Assembly: GCF_006715165.1 (NCBI RefSeq)
Contig: NZ_VFMS01000001.1
Coordinates: forward strand, 2,790,001 to 2,854,000
Direction: 5' to 3'
DNA length: 64,000 nt
Source of the DNA: Arthrobacter sp. SLBN-122
Lineage (GTDB): Bacteria > Actinomycetota > Actinomycetes > Actinomycetales > Micrococcaceae
The position numbers and the translations under genes are program-made. Positions 17,030 through 27,223 of this stretch are shown piece after piece (the stretch's first letter is position 1; each line of letters starts with the position of its first letter). The notes below the pieces were generated by a model that ran no database searches, was not told where the DNA came from, and saw only the letters and a list, made by a program, of their open reading frames with translations.

Positions 17030-18676
17030 CTACTCCGCCGCGTGCACGTCCTTGGCGTCCATGATCCGGTAGGCATACCCCTGTTCGGCCAGGAACCGCT
17101 GGCGTTTAGCGGCGAAGTCCTGGTCCAGGGTGTCGCGTGCCACCAGCGAGTAGAAGCGTGCCGCCCGGCCGTCTTTCTTGGGCCGCAGCAGCCGCCCCAG
17201 CCTTTGCGCCTCCTCCTGGCGGGAGCCAAAGGAGCCGGAGACCTGGATGGCCACCGAGGCCTCCGGCAGGTCGATGGAGAAGTTGGCCACCTTGGACACC
17301 ACAAGGGTCTGCAGTTCCCCGGCGCGGAACGCGTCAAAAAGTTTCTGCCGTACCTTGACGGAGGTATCGCCCTTGATCACCGGTGCCTGCAGGCGCTCGC
17401 CGAGGTCGTCCAGCTGGTCGATGTACTGGCCGATCACCAGCAGCTGCTCTCCGGCGTGCCGTGCCACCAGCTGCTCCACCACCTGCGTCTTGGATTCGGA
17501 GGTGGCGCACAGCCGGTACTTGTCGGCGTCGTCGGCCATGGCGTAGGCAACGCGTTCGTCCTTTGGCAGGTCGACGCGGACCTCCACACAGTCGGCAGGC
17601 GCGATGTAGCCCTGGGATTCGATGTCCTTCCAGGGCGCGTCGTACCGCTTGGGCCCGATCAGGCTGAACACCTCGCCCTCGCGCCCGTCCTCCCGCACCA
17701 GCGTGGCGGTCAGCCCAAGGCGGCGGCGGGCCTGCAGGTCCGCCGTCATCCTGAAGATCGGTGCCGGCAGCAGGTGGACCTCGTCGTAGATGATCAGTCC
17801 CCAGTCATGGCCGTCCACCAGCTCCAGGTGGGGGTAGATGCCGCCGCGCTTGGTGGTCAGTACCTGGTAGGTGGCGATGGTCACCGGCCGGACCTCTTTC
17901 AGGGCTCCGGAGTATTCGCCCACTTCCTCCTCCGTGAGGGAGGTGCGCCGCAGCAGTTCGTCCTTCCACTGCCGGGCGGCGACGGTGTTGGTGACCAGGA
18001 TCAGAGTGGTGGTGGACCCGGTGGCCATGGCGGCAGCCCCCACCAGCGTCTTGCCGGCGCCGCAGGGCAGCACCACTACGCCGCTGCCGCCCGCCCAGAA
18101 GTTTTCGCTGGCCAGGCGCTGGTACGGGCGCAGTTCCCAGCCGTCCTCGTTGAGCGAGATCAGGTGCGGCGTGCCGTCCACGTAGCCGGCCAGGTCCTCT
18201 GCCGGCCAGCCGAGCTTCAGCAGCAGCTGCTTGAGCTGCCCGCGCTGGGAGGCGTGCACAACCACCGTCTCGCCGTCGATCCTCGGGCCCAGCAGCGGCG
18301 CAATCTTCTTGGCACGGATCACTTCCTCCAGGACCGGATAATCGTCCGTCCGCATGACCAGTCCGTGGCGCGGGTCCTTTTCGAGGCGCAGCCGGCCGTA
18401 CCGGGACATGGTTTCCTCCACGTCGATCAGCAGCGAGTGTGGAACCGGAAAGCGCGAGTACTTCAGGAGCGCGTCCAGCACCTTTTCCGCGTCCAGTCCG
18501 GCGGCACGGGCGTTCCACAGTCCCAATGGGGTCAACCGGTAGCTGTGCATGTGCTCGGGCGCCCGCTCCAGCTCCGCGAATGGCGCGATGGCGTGCCGGG
18601 CCTCGGTGGCCAGCTCATGGTCCACCTCGAGGAGGATGGTCTTATCGCTTTGGACGATCAGGGGTCCGTCGGTCAC
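17030..18676 (-). CDS. XPB-family DNA repair helicase
   Basis: 548 residues from GTG 18676 (AAAGGA upstream). The N-terminal damage-recognition-like region runs from about 1-180. RecA domain 1 has Walker A LPCGAGKT (203-210) and the DEVH box (298-301), followed by the XPB-specific RED motif in TLVREDGREGEV. RecA domain 2 carries SKVANFSIDLPEASVAIQVSG and QRLGRLLRPKKDG (motif VI). The family is a 3'-5' DNA helicase related to the TFIIH subunit; the bacterial role is presumed DNA repair. The upstream gene ends 12 bases before it and encodes the large partner normally found with bacterial XPB, so they form an operon. Confidence 0.92.
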   Translation of the reverse strand: MTDGPLIVQSDKTILLEVDHELATEARHAIAPFAELERAPEHMHSYRLTPLGLWNARAAGLDAEKVLDALLKYSRFPVPHSLLIDVEETMSRYGRLRLEKDPRHGLVMRTDDYPVLEEVIRAKKIAPLLGPRIDGETVVVHASQRGQLKQLLLKLGWPAEDLAGYVDGTPHLISLNEDGWELRPYQRLASENFWAGGSGVVVLPCGAGKTLVGAAAMATGSTTTLILVTNTVAARQWKDELLRRTSLTEEEVGEYSGALKEVRPVTIATYQVLTTKRGGIYPHLELVDGHDWGLIIYDEVHLLPAPIFRMTADLQARRRLGLTATLVREDGREGEVFSLIGPKRYDAPWKDIESQGYIAPADCVEVRVDLPKDERVAYAMADDADKYRLCATSESKTQVVEQLVARHAGEQLLVIGQYIDQLDDLGERLQAPVIKGDTSVKVRQKLFDAFRAGELQTLVVSKVANFSIDLPEASVAIQVSGSFGSRQEEAQRLGRLLRPKKDGRAARFYSLVARDTLDQDFAAKRQRFLAEQGYAYRIMDAKDVHAAE

Positions 18677-18688
18677 GCGGGGAATCCT

Positions 18689-21160
18689 TTACTGGCGCAG
18701 TTCCTCTGCGGCCTCAATGTCGATGATGCGGTGGACGGACAGGACCCGTTCGGTGTCCTTGGCAGGATCGAACACGCGGACCCGGCCCCCGCTTACAGAG
18801 AGCGGAACAACAACTTCCAGGCTGGCATTCCCCAGGTTGTCCACCACATTCATGTTGATCCGTTGCTTCAGCCGGATGGCCCGTTGCAGCGCTTCAAGCC
18901 CCAGCTGGGTGGCTGCCTCGCCGTCCGCGGCGCCGGAGTGGTGTCCGACGGCGGGGCCGGCCTGCCGCAGGACGTCCAGCTGGGCTTCGACCTCCTCCGC
19001 CGCCGGCGCAATCCCCGGAGCGCTGTAGACAGGACGGGGGCTTTCCTGCGCTGCGGCAGCCCGGCGCAAGTGCGCGGCGGGTTCGGTCCCGTCGATGGAC
19101 GGGGAGAGGCCTAGGTTCTTGAGTGCGGCGGCCAGTTCGCGCGGCGGTGCCGATGACGTCAGGACCGTGGGGGAAAGCCTGGCCAGGCCAAGCTGCGCCG
19201 CCTTGGGTCCTGCCAGCAACTCCCGGAGTGCGGCTTCATCATCGCTCTGGATGAAGCTTGCGGCCTGGCCCACCCGAAGGCTGCCGTGCCGGGAAGCGGT
19301 GTCCTCCACCAGGTACTCCAGCGGCTGGGGAACAGCGGTGGCGGAGTGTTCCCGCAGGAATGCCAGCAGGCCGGCGGCGTCGTAGCCCTCGTCGAGTGCG
19401 CGTTTGATGGACGTCGCCGAGAACCGGTAGATGGTGGCCGGCCCCCGCCCCTCGGCATCGGCCATGACCAGGAGTTTTTCGGTCAGGGCGGGAGCGAGGT
19501 AGCCGGGCGCCACAGCGGTGAGGTCGGCCTGCAGCAGCACGTGGTTCAGGGCCGCCGGGAGGTGTTCACCCAGGATGGCCAGGGCGGCATCGGGGTCGTC
19601 TTCGGCGAAGGCGCTCCCTAATTGGCTCAGGGCCCCCGATCCCACCAGGCCCAGCAGCTCCGCCTCGGCGAGCACCCCGCGGATGAGGGAACTGAACCGC
19701 CGGGCCATCCGCGGCTGTGACCATTCCGCACGCTCCAGGACCGCAGCGGCGTCAAGGACGGGCACGGCACCGTCCGGCTCTTCGGCTTCGAGGGTGAGTT
19801 CGTGCAGGATCTCCAGGATGCGCTTGCGGACCACGGGCGCGTCAGGCCGCTGCGCCCCGGCGGACAATGCCGCGATGGTGGTTCCTGCTGCGCCCCGGGA
19901 CGGGGCCCCCGGCGCCGTGTTCACGGGCTGGCCCACCATGGAGGGCACGCGCTCGCTGGCCAGCCAGGCGTTCACCAGCCACAGCCACTGTTCCTGCCGC
20001 GGCAGCACCAGCCACTCCAGCTGCGGCGGCTGCACCCATGACGACGAGTCGACGTCGAGGCGGATCAGCCCTGCCAGGCCGCACAGCTCCAGCAGCCGGC
20101 CGGCTGCGTCCTGGTCAATGCGCAGCTGGTCGGACAGCCGGCGCATCTCGCGGACCCCCACGCCTCCGCTGCGCAGCGTGGACAGCGGGGTTTCCCTGAC
20201 GGCATGCAGCAGTTCGGAGACCAGTCGCAGGGTTTCCGAGATGGCGCTGAGCGCTGCGTTCCTGCGCAGCGCCGCGGTGGTCCGGCCCAGCTCCGGAACC
20301 GGCGGTGACAGGGTGAAGTCGTTGATGATTGCGCCGCCGCGCAGGGCCAGCCCCACGCTGTGCGGCAGCTCCACGTGGGCGGCGTCCAGCGGAACCAGCA
20401 GCCCGCGCGCAAGGAGCCAGTCAACGGGCCCGACGTCGGCACCCTCCGTGGTGACCGATGCCTTCCGTTGCGCCTGGGGGACGGCACCCATGGCCCAGTT
20501 GCGGAACCGGGCGAGCAGCGCCGTCGTCCGTTCCGGAGCGTTGGCGAGGATGTCCCGCAGTGCCTCGGGGGAGGAGGTCCAGTGCTGGAGCGCAAGGGCC
20601 GCCTCCATGGGCGTGGTGGCATCGTGGATGGCAAAGCCGCTGCGGTGCAGCTCGGATACCAGCTGGACCACACGTTGGGCGAAGGCAGGCTGAAGGCGGA
20701 CCAGTTCCGTGTAGCTGCGGCCCAACCCGGCGGGATAGATTCCCACCACATCCTTGAGGGAACCGACGGGAAGGTAGAAGTGTTGCGCGGCAGCCTGGGG
20801 CGGGGTGCCGTGCGGGGGAATGGCAGGGTGTGCCAGGGCAAGTTCCTGCAGGGTCGCCATGATTTGTTCGACGACGGCCAGCGACGCACCCCGCACCAGC
20901 TGGTGCAGGTGCTCGGTCGAGGCGCTGTGGCCGGTATCTGTGTTGGTGCACAGGTGGAGGGTCTCGAGGACCTGCATCTGCGGCCGGTTGAGGCGCTCCA
21001 GGGCGCGCTGCACGCTGACTCGTGAACTGGCCCGGGCCGCCAGCGCGGCGAAGTCCGGAACAGGCGGGGAAATGAGGTCCGGCCGCGCGGCGAACAACGC
21101 GCGCAACGAGTCGTTGCTGCGCGCCTCCAGGTCCTTGCCGAGCGCACGAATGAGGGACAT
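18689..21160 (-). CDS. XPB-associated large protein (helicase-associated, Rv0862c-like)
   Basis: About 823 residues from ATG 21160; no clear Shine-Dalgarno is seen. It begins MSLIRALGKDLEARSNDSLR and contains winged-helix-like stretches (LNRPQMQVLETLHL). The C-terminal segment RLKQRINMNVVDNLGNASLEVVVPLSVSGGRVRVFD resembles the WYL-like beta unit and the XPB/Ssl2-like helicase family annotation. No Walker A motif is seen, so it is not itself a helicase. Its conserved position directly upstream of xpb, as in mycobacteria, suggests that it works with XPB, probably in DNA binding. The activity is not established. Confidence 0.8.
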   Translation of the reverse strand: MSLIRALGKDLEARSNDSLRALFAARPDLISPPVPDFAALAARASSRVSVQRALERLNRPQMQVLETLHLCTNTDTGHSASTEHLHQLVRGASLAVVEQIMATLQELALAHPAIPPHGTPPQAAAQHFYLPVGSLKDVVGIYPAGLGRSYTELVRLQPAFAQRVVQLVSELHRSGFAIHDATTPMEAALALQHWTSSPEALRDILANAPERTTALLARFRNWAMGAVPQAQRKASVTTEGADVGPVDWLLARGLLVPLDAAHVELPHSVGLALRGGAIINDFTLSPPVPELGRTTAALRRNAALSAISETLRLVSELLHAVRETPLSTLRSGGVGVREMRRLSDQLRIDQDAAGRLLELCGLAGLIRLDVDSSSWVQPPQLEWLVLPRQEQWLWLVNAWLASERVPSMVGQPVNTAPGAPSRGAAGTTIAALSAGAQRPDAPVVRKRILEILHELTLEAEEPDGAVPVLDAAAVLERAEWSQPRMARRFSSLIRGVLAEAELLGLVGSGALSQLGSAFAEDDPDAALAILGEHLPAALNHVLLQADLTAVAPGYLAPALTEKLLVMADAEGRGPATIYRFSATSIKRALDEGYDAAGLLAFLREHSATAVPQPLEYLVEDTASRHGSLRVGQAASFIQSDDEAALRELLAGPKAAQLGLARLSPTVLTSSAPPRELAAALKNLGLSPSIDGTEPAAHLRRAAAAQESPRPVYSAPGIAPAAEEVEAQLDVLRQAGPAVGHHSGAADGEAATQLGLEALQRAIRLKQRINMNVVDNLGNASLEVVVPLSVSGGRVRVFDPAKDTERVLSVHRIIDIEAAEELRQ

Positions 21161-21170
21161 TAGTTCAACG

Positions 21171-21404
21171 TTACCGCGGCTCCCGCTTCCCCGCCCGGCG
21201 CCGGGCGGCAACCCCGTCCAGGACCAGCAGGAGCATCAGGATGAAGGCGACCGGGAGGCCGTACAGGGCCGAGTAGGTGACCCATGCCGGGGCGACGGAG
21301 TTCCCGAAGGCCAGCGCCATGACCGTCCCCACGGCGACGAGGGAAAGCACGGCAATAACTGCGGCGAGGACCATCAACGGCCGCCGGTAACGCGATGGAG
21401 TCAT
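21171..21404 (-). CDS. Small two-span membrane protein
   Basis: 77 residues from ATG 21404. Two hydrophobic segments (about 10-33, LMVLAAVIAVLSLVAVGTV; and 42-63, VTYSALYGLPVAFILMLLL) with basic ends, RRRAGKREPR at the C-terminus. The gene ends 10 bases before the XPB-partner gene and is probably the first of that three-gene operon. The Shine-Dalgarno is weak. I do not recognise a family. The 225-base divergent gap 21405-21629 holds promoters for both directions that I cannot place. Confidence 0.65.
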   Translation of the reverse strand: MTPSRYRRPLMVLAAVIAVLSLVAVGTVMALAFGNSVAPAWVTYSALYGLPVAFILMLLLVLDGVAARRRAGKREPR

Positions 21405-21629
21405 GGACGTAACCGTACAGCGGCCGGGCCGCCGCCCGTGAAAGCCGTGGAGCTTGCGCCTGGGGCGGAACGGTGCGGCCGGAAGCATGATTAGGGCATG
21501 CGGCAGGATAACCTTGAAGGATACAGACCAACACGGTTTGCGCTGGCCATACCCTGAACCCGCACGACAATGCGGACGCGGTGGCAGCGGGCCGTGTCTC
21601 ATGACAGCAGAACGAAGAAGGTTGATTAC

Positions 21630-22013
21630 GTGCCTACCGGCAAGGTCAAGTGGTATGACAAGGACAAGGGCTTTGGCTTCCTCGCAGGCGAAGACGGCCA
21701 GGAGGTCTTCCTGCCCAAGTCGTCACTGCCCGAGGGAGTGACGGAACTGAAGGCGGGCACCCGGGTGGAATTCGGGGTGGCGGACGGCCGCAAGGGCGCC
21801 CAGGCCCTGGGACTGCGGGTGCTGGACAAGACACCGTCCATCGCCAAGGCCAAGCGCCCAAGTGCGAAGGACCTCGCCCCGCTGGTGCAGGACCTCGTGA
21901 CCGTCCTGGACAACCTGTCCGGCACCCTGTCCAAGGGCAAGTACCCGGACGGCAACAAGGGCAAGGCCATTGCTGCCGCCCTGCGCAAGGTCGCCGACGA
22001 GCTGGACGTTTAG
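21630..22013 (+). CDS. Cold-shock domain protein with C-terminal extension
   Basis: 127 residues from GTG 21630 (AGAAGG upstream). Residues 1-65 are a cold-shock OB fold: GKVKWYDKDKGFGFLAGED and EVFLPKSSL replace the usual VFVHxS, so RNP-2 is altered. Residues 80-127 are a helical extension (DLAPLVQDLVTVLDNLSGTL...IAAALRKVADELDV). This longer form is common in Actinobacteria and distinct from the 68-residue CspA type at 6218. Nucleic-acid binding is expected. The next gene begins 6 bases later. Confidence 0.9.
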   Translation: MPTGKVKWYDKDKGFGFLAGEDGQEVFLPKSSLPEGVTELKAGTRVEFGVADGRKGAQALGLRVLDKTPSIAKAKRPSAKDLAPLVQDLVTVLDNLSGTLSKGKYPDGNKGKAIAAALRKVADELDV

Positions 22014-22019
22014 GCGCCC

Positions 22020-22622
22020 ATGGACCCCCAATCTGAACAGCCGGGCACGCCAGTGCAGGAGCAGGCTGCCAAGACTCCGCCCAAGCGCAAGGCAGGCGTG
22101 CCCGTGTGGCGTACGGGCAAGCCCGATGCTTTCCTGGCCGCGGCGGTGGACACTGCCCGGACCGCAGTGGAAGGCATCACCCCGGCCGGCACCATAGGGG
22201 CGCACCTGGCAGCCAAGAGCGAGGGCGACCGGTTGGTCACGCACCTGTTCGAGTCCCGGCTGCCCGGTTACGTGGGCTGGCAGTGGTACGCGGTGCTGAC
22301 CCGCAACTCGCGCTCCAAGGCTGTCACGGTCAACGAGTTGGGCCTGCTGCCGTCCGAGGAGTCCATCCTGGCGCCGGAGTGGGTGCCGTGGGCCGAACGT
22401 GTCCGTCCCGAGGACGAGCAGCAGCAGGAGCCTGAGCAGCAGGAGCCCGAACAGCAGGAGCCAGGGCAGGAGACTCCGGAAGAGCTTCCGGCAGGGCAGC
22501 AGGAACCTGGCGGCCAAGGGCCTGACGACGACGGCGGCGGGCCTGGCGGCGTCGCGGAGCATGGCGATGTCGCGGAGCCTGGCGATGTCGCGGAGCCTGG
22601 CGACGAAGCAAGGACTTCCTGA
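22020..22622 (+). CDS. DUF3027 family protein with repetitive acidic tail
   Basis: 200 residues. The conserved part (about 25-125) matches DUF3027: WRTGKPDAFLAAAVDTAR, EGDRLVTHLFESRLPGYVGWQW, VTVNELGLLPSEESILAPEWVPW. After residue 128 the protein becomes a repeat-rich acidic tail of QQEPE units and two copies of GDVAEP. Function unknown. It is cotranscribed with the cold-shock gene; the same order (csp then DUF3027) is usual in Actinobacteria, which hints at an RNA-related role. A strong terminator follows. Confidence 0.85.
   Translation: MDPQSEQPGTPVQEQAAKTPPKRKAGVPVWRTGKPDAFLAAAVDTARTAVEGITPAGTIGAHLAAKSEGDRLVTHLFESRLPGYVGWQWYAVLTRNSRSKAVTVNELGLLPSEESILAPEWVPWAERVRPEDEQQQEPEQQEPEQQEPGQETPEELPAGQQEPGGQGPDDDGGGPGGVAEHGDVAEPGDVAEPGDEARTS
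22563..22598 (+). repeat. Two exact 18-bp tandem repeats in the DUF3027 tail
   Basis: GGCGATGTCGCGGAGCCT occurs twice back to back, keeping the reading frame (GDVAEP twice). A diverged third copy precedes it, and a 15-bp period coding for QQEPE lies at about 22418-22466. Such in-frame repeats can vary in copy number by slippage. Confidence 0.85.
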
Positions 22623-22632
22623 CCACAAACAA

Positions 22633-22666
22633 ACGGCGCCGCCCGGGAAAACCCGGGCGGCGCCGT
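22633..22666. terminator. Bidirectional terminator between DUF3027 gene and serC
   Basis: A 15-bp perfect stem (ACGGCGCCGCCCGGG and complement) with an AAAA loop, placed in the 60-base gap between convergent genes. U-tracts are weak (ACAAACAA upstream gives U-rich RNA on the minus strand). Confidence 0.85.
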
Positions 22667-22682
22667 CGTGCATTAACTTTGG

Positions 22683-24810
<2,128 letters not shown>

Positions 24811-24861
24811 TCGGGCACTTTCCATACCCCAGACAGGCACGTCCACGCAAAGGTAACGGAA

Positions 24862-24891
24862 TTGTTACCTAGGGACTTAAGCCCCTATAGT
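24862..24891 (+). promoter_or_regulatory. Sigma-70-type promoter of the M23 peptidase gene
   Basis: TTGTTA at 24862-24867 and TATAGT at 24886-24891, 18 bases apart. The -35 lies within a 7-bp inverted repeat (AGGTAAC/GTTACCT, loop GGAATT), a possible operator. Transcription from about 24898 would give a leader of about 270 nt containing the riboswitch. Confidence 0.6.
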
Positions 24892-24936
24892 GGAACCAAG
24901 CGTTGATACATAAGCGTTACCTGACCCGGAGCCGAG

Positions 24937-25146
24937 CTCTGCCAGCGGGCCAGGTGAACGAGTTCGTTACTGGCAGAGGCGGGGGAACCACAAGCGGCAG
25001 CGGGGGACTGCCTTGGGGTGAAGTCCGTCAGCAGCAAGCCTCTCCAGTGAAGGATTCTTCCGGGAATACCCCTGCGCAGAAGCTTGCCTACGGCGGACCG
25101 GGTCTTTGAACTCTCTGACCCGAATCCGACAGCTAACTCCGCAGGC
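24937..25146 (+). ncRNA. c-di-AMP riboswitch (ydaO/yuaA type) of the M23 peptidase gene
   Basis: The leader contains the ydaO conserved blocks in order: paired CTCTGCCAG/CTGGCAGAG, then GGCGGGGGAACCA, a hairpin GGCAG...CTGCC, TTGGGGTGAA, and the 3' block CCGAATCCGACAGCTAACTC followed by CGCAGGC. In Actinobacteria this riboswitch usually controls Rpf, NlpC/P60 and M23 cell-wall hydrolases, and c-di-AMP binding normally turns expression off. Boundaries are approximate. Apart from this and the promoter, the gap 24811-25168 is empty. Confidence 0.92.
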
Positions 25147-25168
25147 TTCTTCCAGAGAGGAACCCTTC

Positions 25169-25996
25169 TTGACCATGCAGACCCCACGGGGCCGCCGACG
25201 CGCGGCCGGCCCCCCTTCGGCACCCCGGGCTGCCGAAGTCGTCGCAGCGGAGCGCCCCCGCGACCTGCATCGCGACGCGCGCCGCCGCCGGGGTCCCTTC
25301 CGGCAGATGACGGAGTTTGCCGCCGCCAGCGGCATCGGCCAAAAAGCCGGTATGGCCCTTGCCGCAACGGGCCTGGTGCTGACGGTTACGGTGCCCGCCA
25401 CGAGTCCCGTCATGGCCACGGACGCCGCCGGCAGTACCCCCATGGCTGCTTCCGCCGTCAGCCCGCAGCCTCAGATTTCCGCTGATATCGGAGCCCAGGT
25501 CGACTTCAGCCGCTCCGCGGTGGTGACGCAGGCGGACCCGGACGGGAAGCTGAAGCAGCTCCTGAGCGCGCAGTCCGCCGGCTCCGTCACGCGTGCCGCT
25601 TCGGCCGGCACCCTGGCTGCACCCCTCGGGTCCCTCGCCACCGCTTCCCCCTTCGGTTACCGGGTCAGTCCCATCACCGGAGGTTCCGGAGACTTCCACA
25701 GGGGCCAGGACTTCGTGGCGCAGTGCGGCACCTCGGTCCTGGCGGCCGCAACAGGGACGGTCACCTTCGCGGGCTGGCACCCGTTCGGCGGCGGAAACCG
25801 GGTGGTCATCGACCATGGCAATGGGCTGGAAACCACCTACAACCACCTCTCGTCCTTCAGCGTCAAAGTCGGCCAGACCGTCTCCCGCGGGGATGTCGTG
25901 GCACTGAGCGGCACCACCGGCGCGTCCACCGGCTGCCACCTGCACTTCGAGGTCCAGGTCAATGGCGAAGTGGTCGATCCAATGGGCTGGCTGTAA
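25169..25996 (+). CDS. Secreted M23-family peptidase (LytM-type)
   Basis: 275 residues if read from TTG 25169, which is 8 bases after AGAGAGG; ATG 25175 is the alternative but is spaced 14 bases. A long basic N-terminus is followed by a hydrophobic signal segment (about 56-84, MALAATGLVLTVTVPATS). The C-terminal LytM domain (about 155-275) has zinc ligands His177 and Asp181 in HRGQD and His257/His259 in HLHFE. The enzyme should cleave peptide bonds in peptidoglycan, aiding growth or separation. Its mRNA leader holds a c-di-AMP riboswitch, as does the following gene, so the two are controlled together with osmotic and wall state. Confidence 0.92.
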   Translation: MTMQTPRGRRRAAGPPSAPRAAEVVAAERPRDLHRDARRRRGPFRQMTEFAAASGIGQKAGMALAATGLVLTVTVPATSPVMATDAAGSTPMAASAVSPQPQISADIGAQVDFSRSAVVTQADPDGKLKQLLSAQSAGSVTRAASAGTLAAPLGSLATASPFGYRVSPITGGSGDFHRGQDFVAQCGTSVLAAATGTVTFAGWHPFGGGNRVVIDHGNGLETTYNHLSSFSVKVGQTVSRGDVVALSGTTGASTGCHLHFEVQVNGEVVDPMGWL

Positions 25997-26125
25997 CCGA
26001 ATGATTGCTCACTCTCAGATCGTCGTGACTCGTCGTGACCTGAATGTGACATTGAAACAAAACTGCTGTACCGTCTAACTCGCGTCAACTTTTCCGAAGT
26101 TGACGCTCTTGAGTGGATTGCCTAA

Positions 26126-26291
26126 CTCTGCCACCGCTCAAGGTCCGTTCGCATTTCATCGTCTGGCAGGGGCGGGGGAACCAATTTTGGCCTTCATTTC
26201 CAGAAGGCCTTGGGGTTAAGACACAAAGCTTCCCAGGAAGCAGCGTGGCCGGGTGACTCCCATCCGAATCCGACAGCTCACCTCGCAGGCA
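26126..26291 (+). ncRNA. c-di-AMP riboswitch (ydaO/yuaA type) of the NlpC/P60 gene
   Basis: A second copy of the motif: CTCTGCCA/TGGCAGGG pairing, GGCGGGGGAACCA, a GGCCTT...AAGGCC hairpin, TTGGGGTTAAG, and the 3' block ATCCGAATCCGACAGCTCAC followed by CTCGCAGGC. Its own promoter is probably TTGAAA at 26052-26057 with TAACTC at 26076-26081 (18-base spacing). No gene lies elsewhere in 25997-26308. Confidence 0.93.
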
Positions 26292-26308
26292 TTGGGAGAG
26301 GCTACTTC

Positions 26309-27061
26309 GTGTCTTCACGCCATCATTCTGCGCGCCACCGTGCGCAAACGGTTCGCACCAACCCGCTGGACGCCATGTCCAAGGCTGTCACTGCAAATGC
26401 CGGGACCGTAGGCCGCCAGGCTGCCGTTGTGGCAGCGGCTTCGGGCCTCATCCTGAGCATGGGCCTGCCCGCCACGGCAGCTGACACCACTGCCGGTGTC
26501 TCTGCCTCCACCGAGTCCGGTTCGGCCCAGACGGCACTCGCCGTCACCGCTGCCCCCACGGCCACGGTGTCCTTCGAGCGTCCGGTCGTCAAGACCACCG
26601 CCGCTCCCAAGGTTGAAGCGCTACGTACCCAGTCCACGGCAGCAGCCAACCGCGCGGCCAACACCGCCACTGCAGGCCAGGAGGCGTCCCCGGCCGCAAA
26701 GGCGGAAGAGTCCGTATCCGCTGCGGCAACCTCGGGCATTGCCGCTATCGCCTACACCGGCATCGGCCACTCCTACGTGTGGGGCGGCACCAGCCCCGTC
26801 ACCGGCTGGGACTGCTCCGGTTTCGTGCAGTGGGTTTACGCCCAGGCCGGAATCAGCATCCCCCGCACCAACGCGTGGAGCATCATGACCCCCACCTCCG
26901 CACCGCAGCCGGGTGACCTGGTTGTCCAGAACGGTGGCGCGCACGTCGGCATCTACGTCGGTAACGGCATGATGATCAGCGCCCTCAACCCCTCGCAGGG
27001 CACGCTGCTCCACTCGCCCGCGGCCACCGGTTCCTCCACGTACTACCACTACAGCAAATAG
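26309..27061 (+). CDS. Secreted NlpC/P60 peptidoglycan endopeptidase
   Basis: 250 residues from GTG 26309, 8 bases after GAGAGG, the same start arrangement as the M23 gene upstream. The signal segment (about 36-57, AAVVAAASGLILSMGLPATA) is followed by an Ala/Thr-rich linker. The NlpC/P60 domain (about 140-250) has catalytic Cys169 (GWDCSGFVQW) and His212 (GGAHVGIYVG); the third polar residue may be Asn227. It should cut D-Glu to diamino-acid bonds in wall peptides. Regulated by its own c-di-AMP riboswitch. Its N-terminal region is a clear paralogue of the next gene. Confidence 0.93.
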   Translation: MSSRHHSARHRAQTVRTNPLDAMSKAVTANAGTVGRQAAVVAAASGLILSMGLPATAADTTAGVSASTESGSAQTALAVTAAPTATVSFERPVVKTTAAPKVEALRTQSTAAANRAANTATAGQEASPAAKAEESVSAAATSGIAAIAYTGIGHSYVWGGTSPVTGWDCSGFVQWVYAQAGISIPRTNAWSIMTPTSAPQPGDLVVQNGGAHVGIYVGNGMMISALNPSQGTLLHSPAATGSSTYYHYSK

Positions 27062-27134
27062 TTCTTGGGCTTCACGCTCCAGGGGCTTTTTCTTTGCCCA
27101 AAGCTTCTTCGCTAAAAACCACATCCCCGTTCGG

Positions 27135-27169
27135 GACGCGCCGGCGTACCCCCAAGATGCCGGCGCGTC
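27135..27169. terminator. GC-rich hairpin between the two NlpC/P60-like genes
   Basis: GACGCGCCGGC pairs perfectly with GCCGGCGCGTC (11 bp, 13-base loop), with no U-run afterwards. It may be a factor-dependent terminator or a stabilising leader element of the next gene. This gap has no ydaO motif. Confidence 0.5.
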
Positions 27170-27223
27170 CAACACCCTTCGCCTGCCCACCTGCGGTTCG
27201 AGGGAAAACGAAAGAGAGAACTG

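Noticed and set aside
17042-19114. 690-codon open frame on the plus strand
   Set aside because: Lies opposite the XPB helicase and its partner, whose motifs are unambiguous; typical GC-rich shadow.
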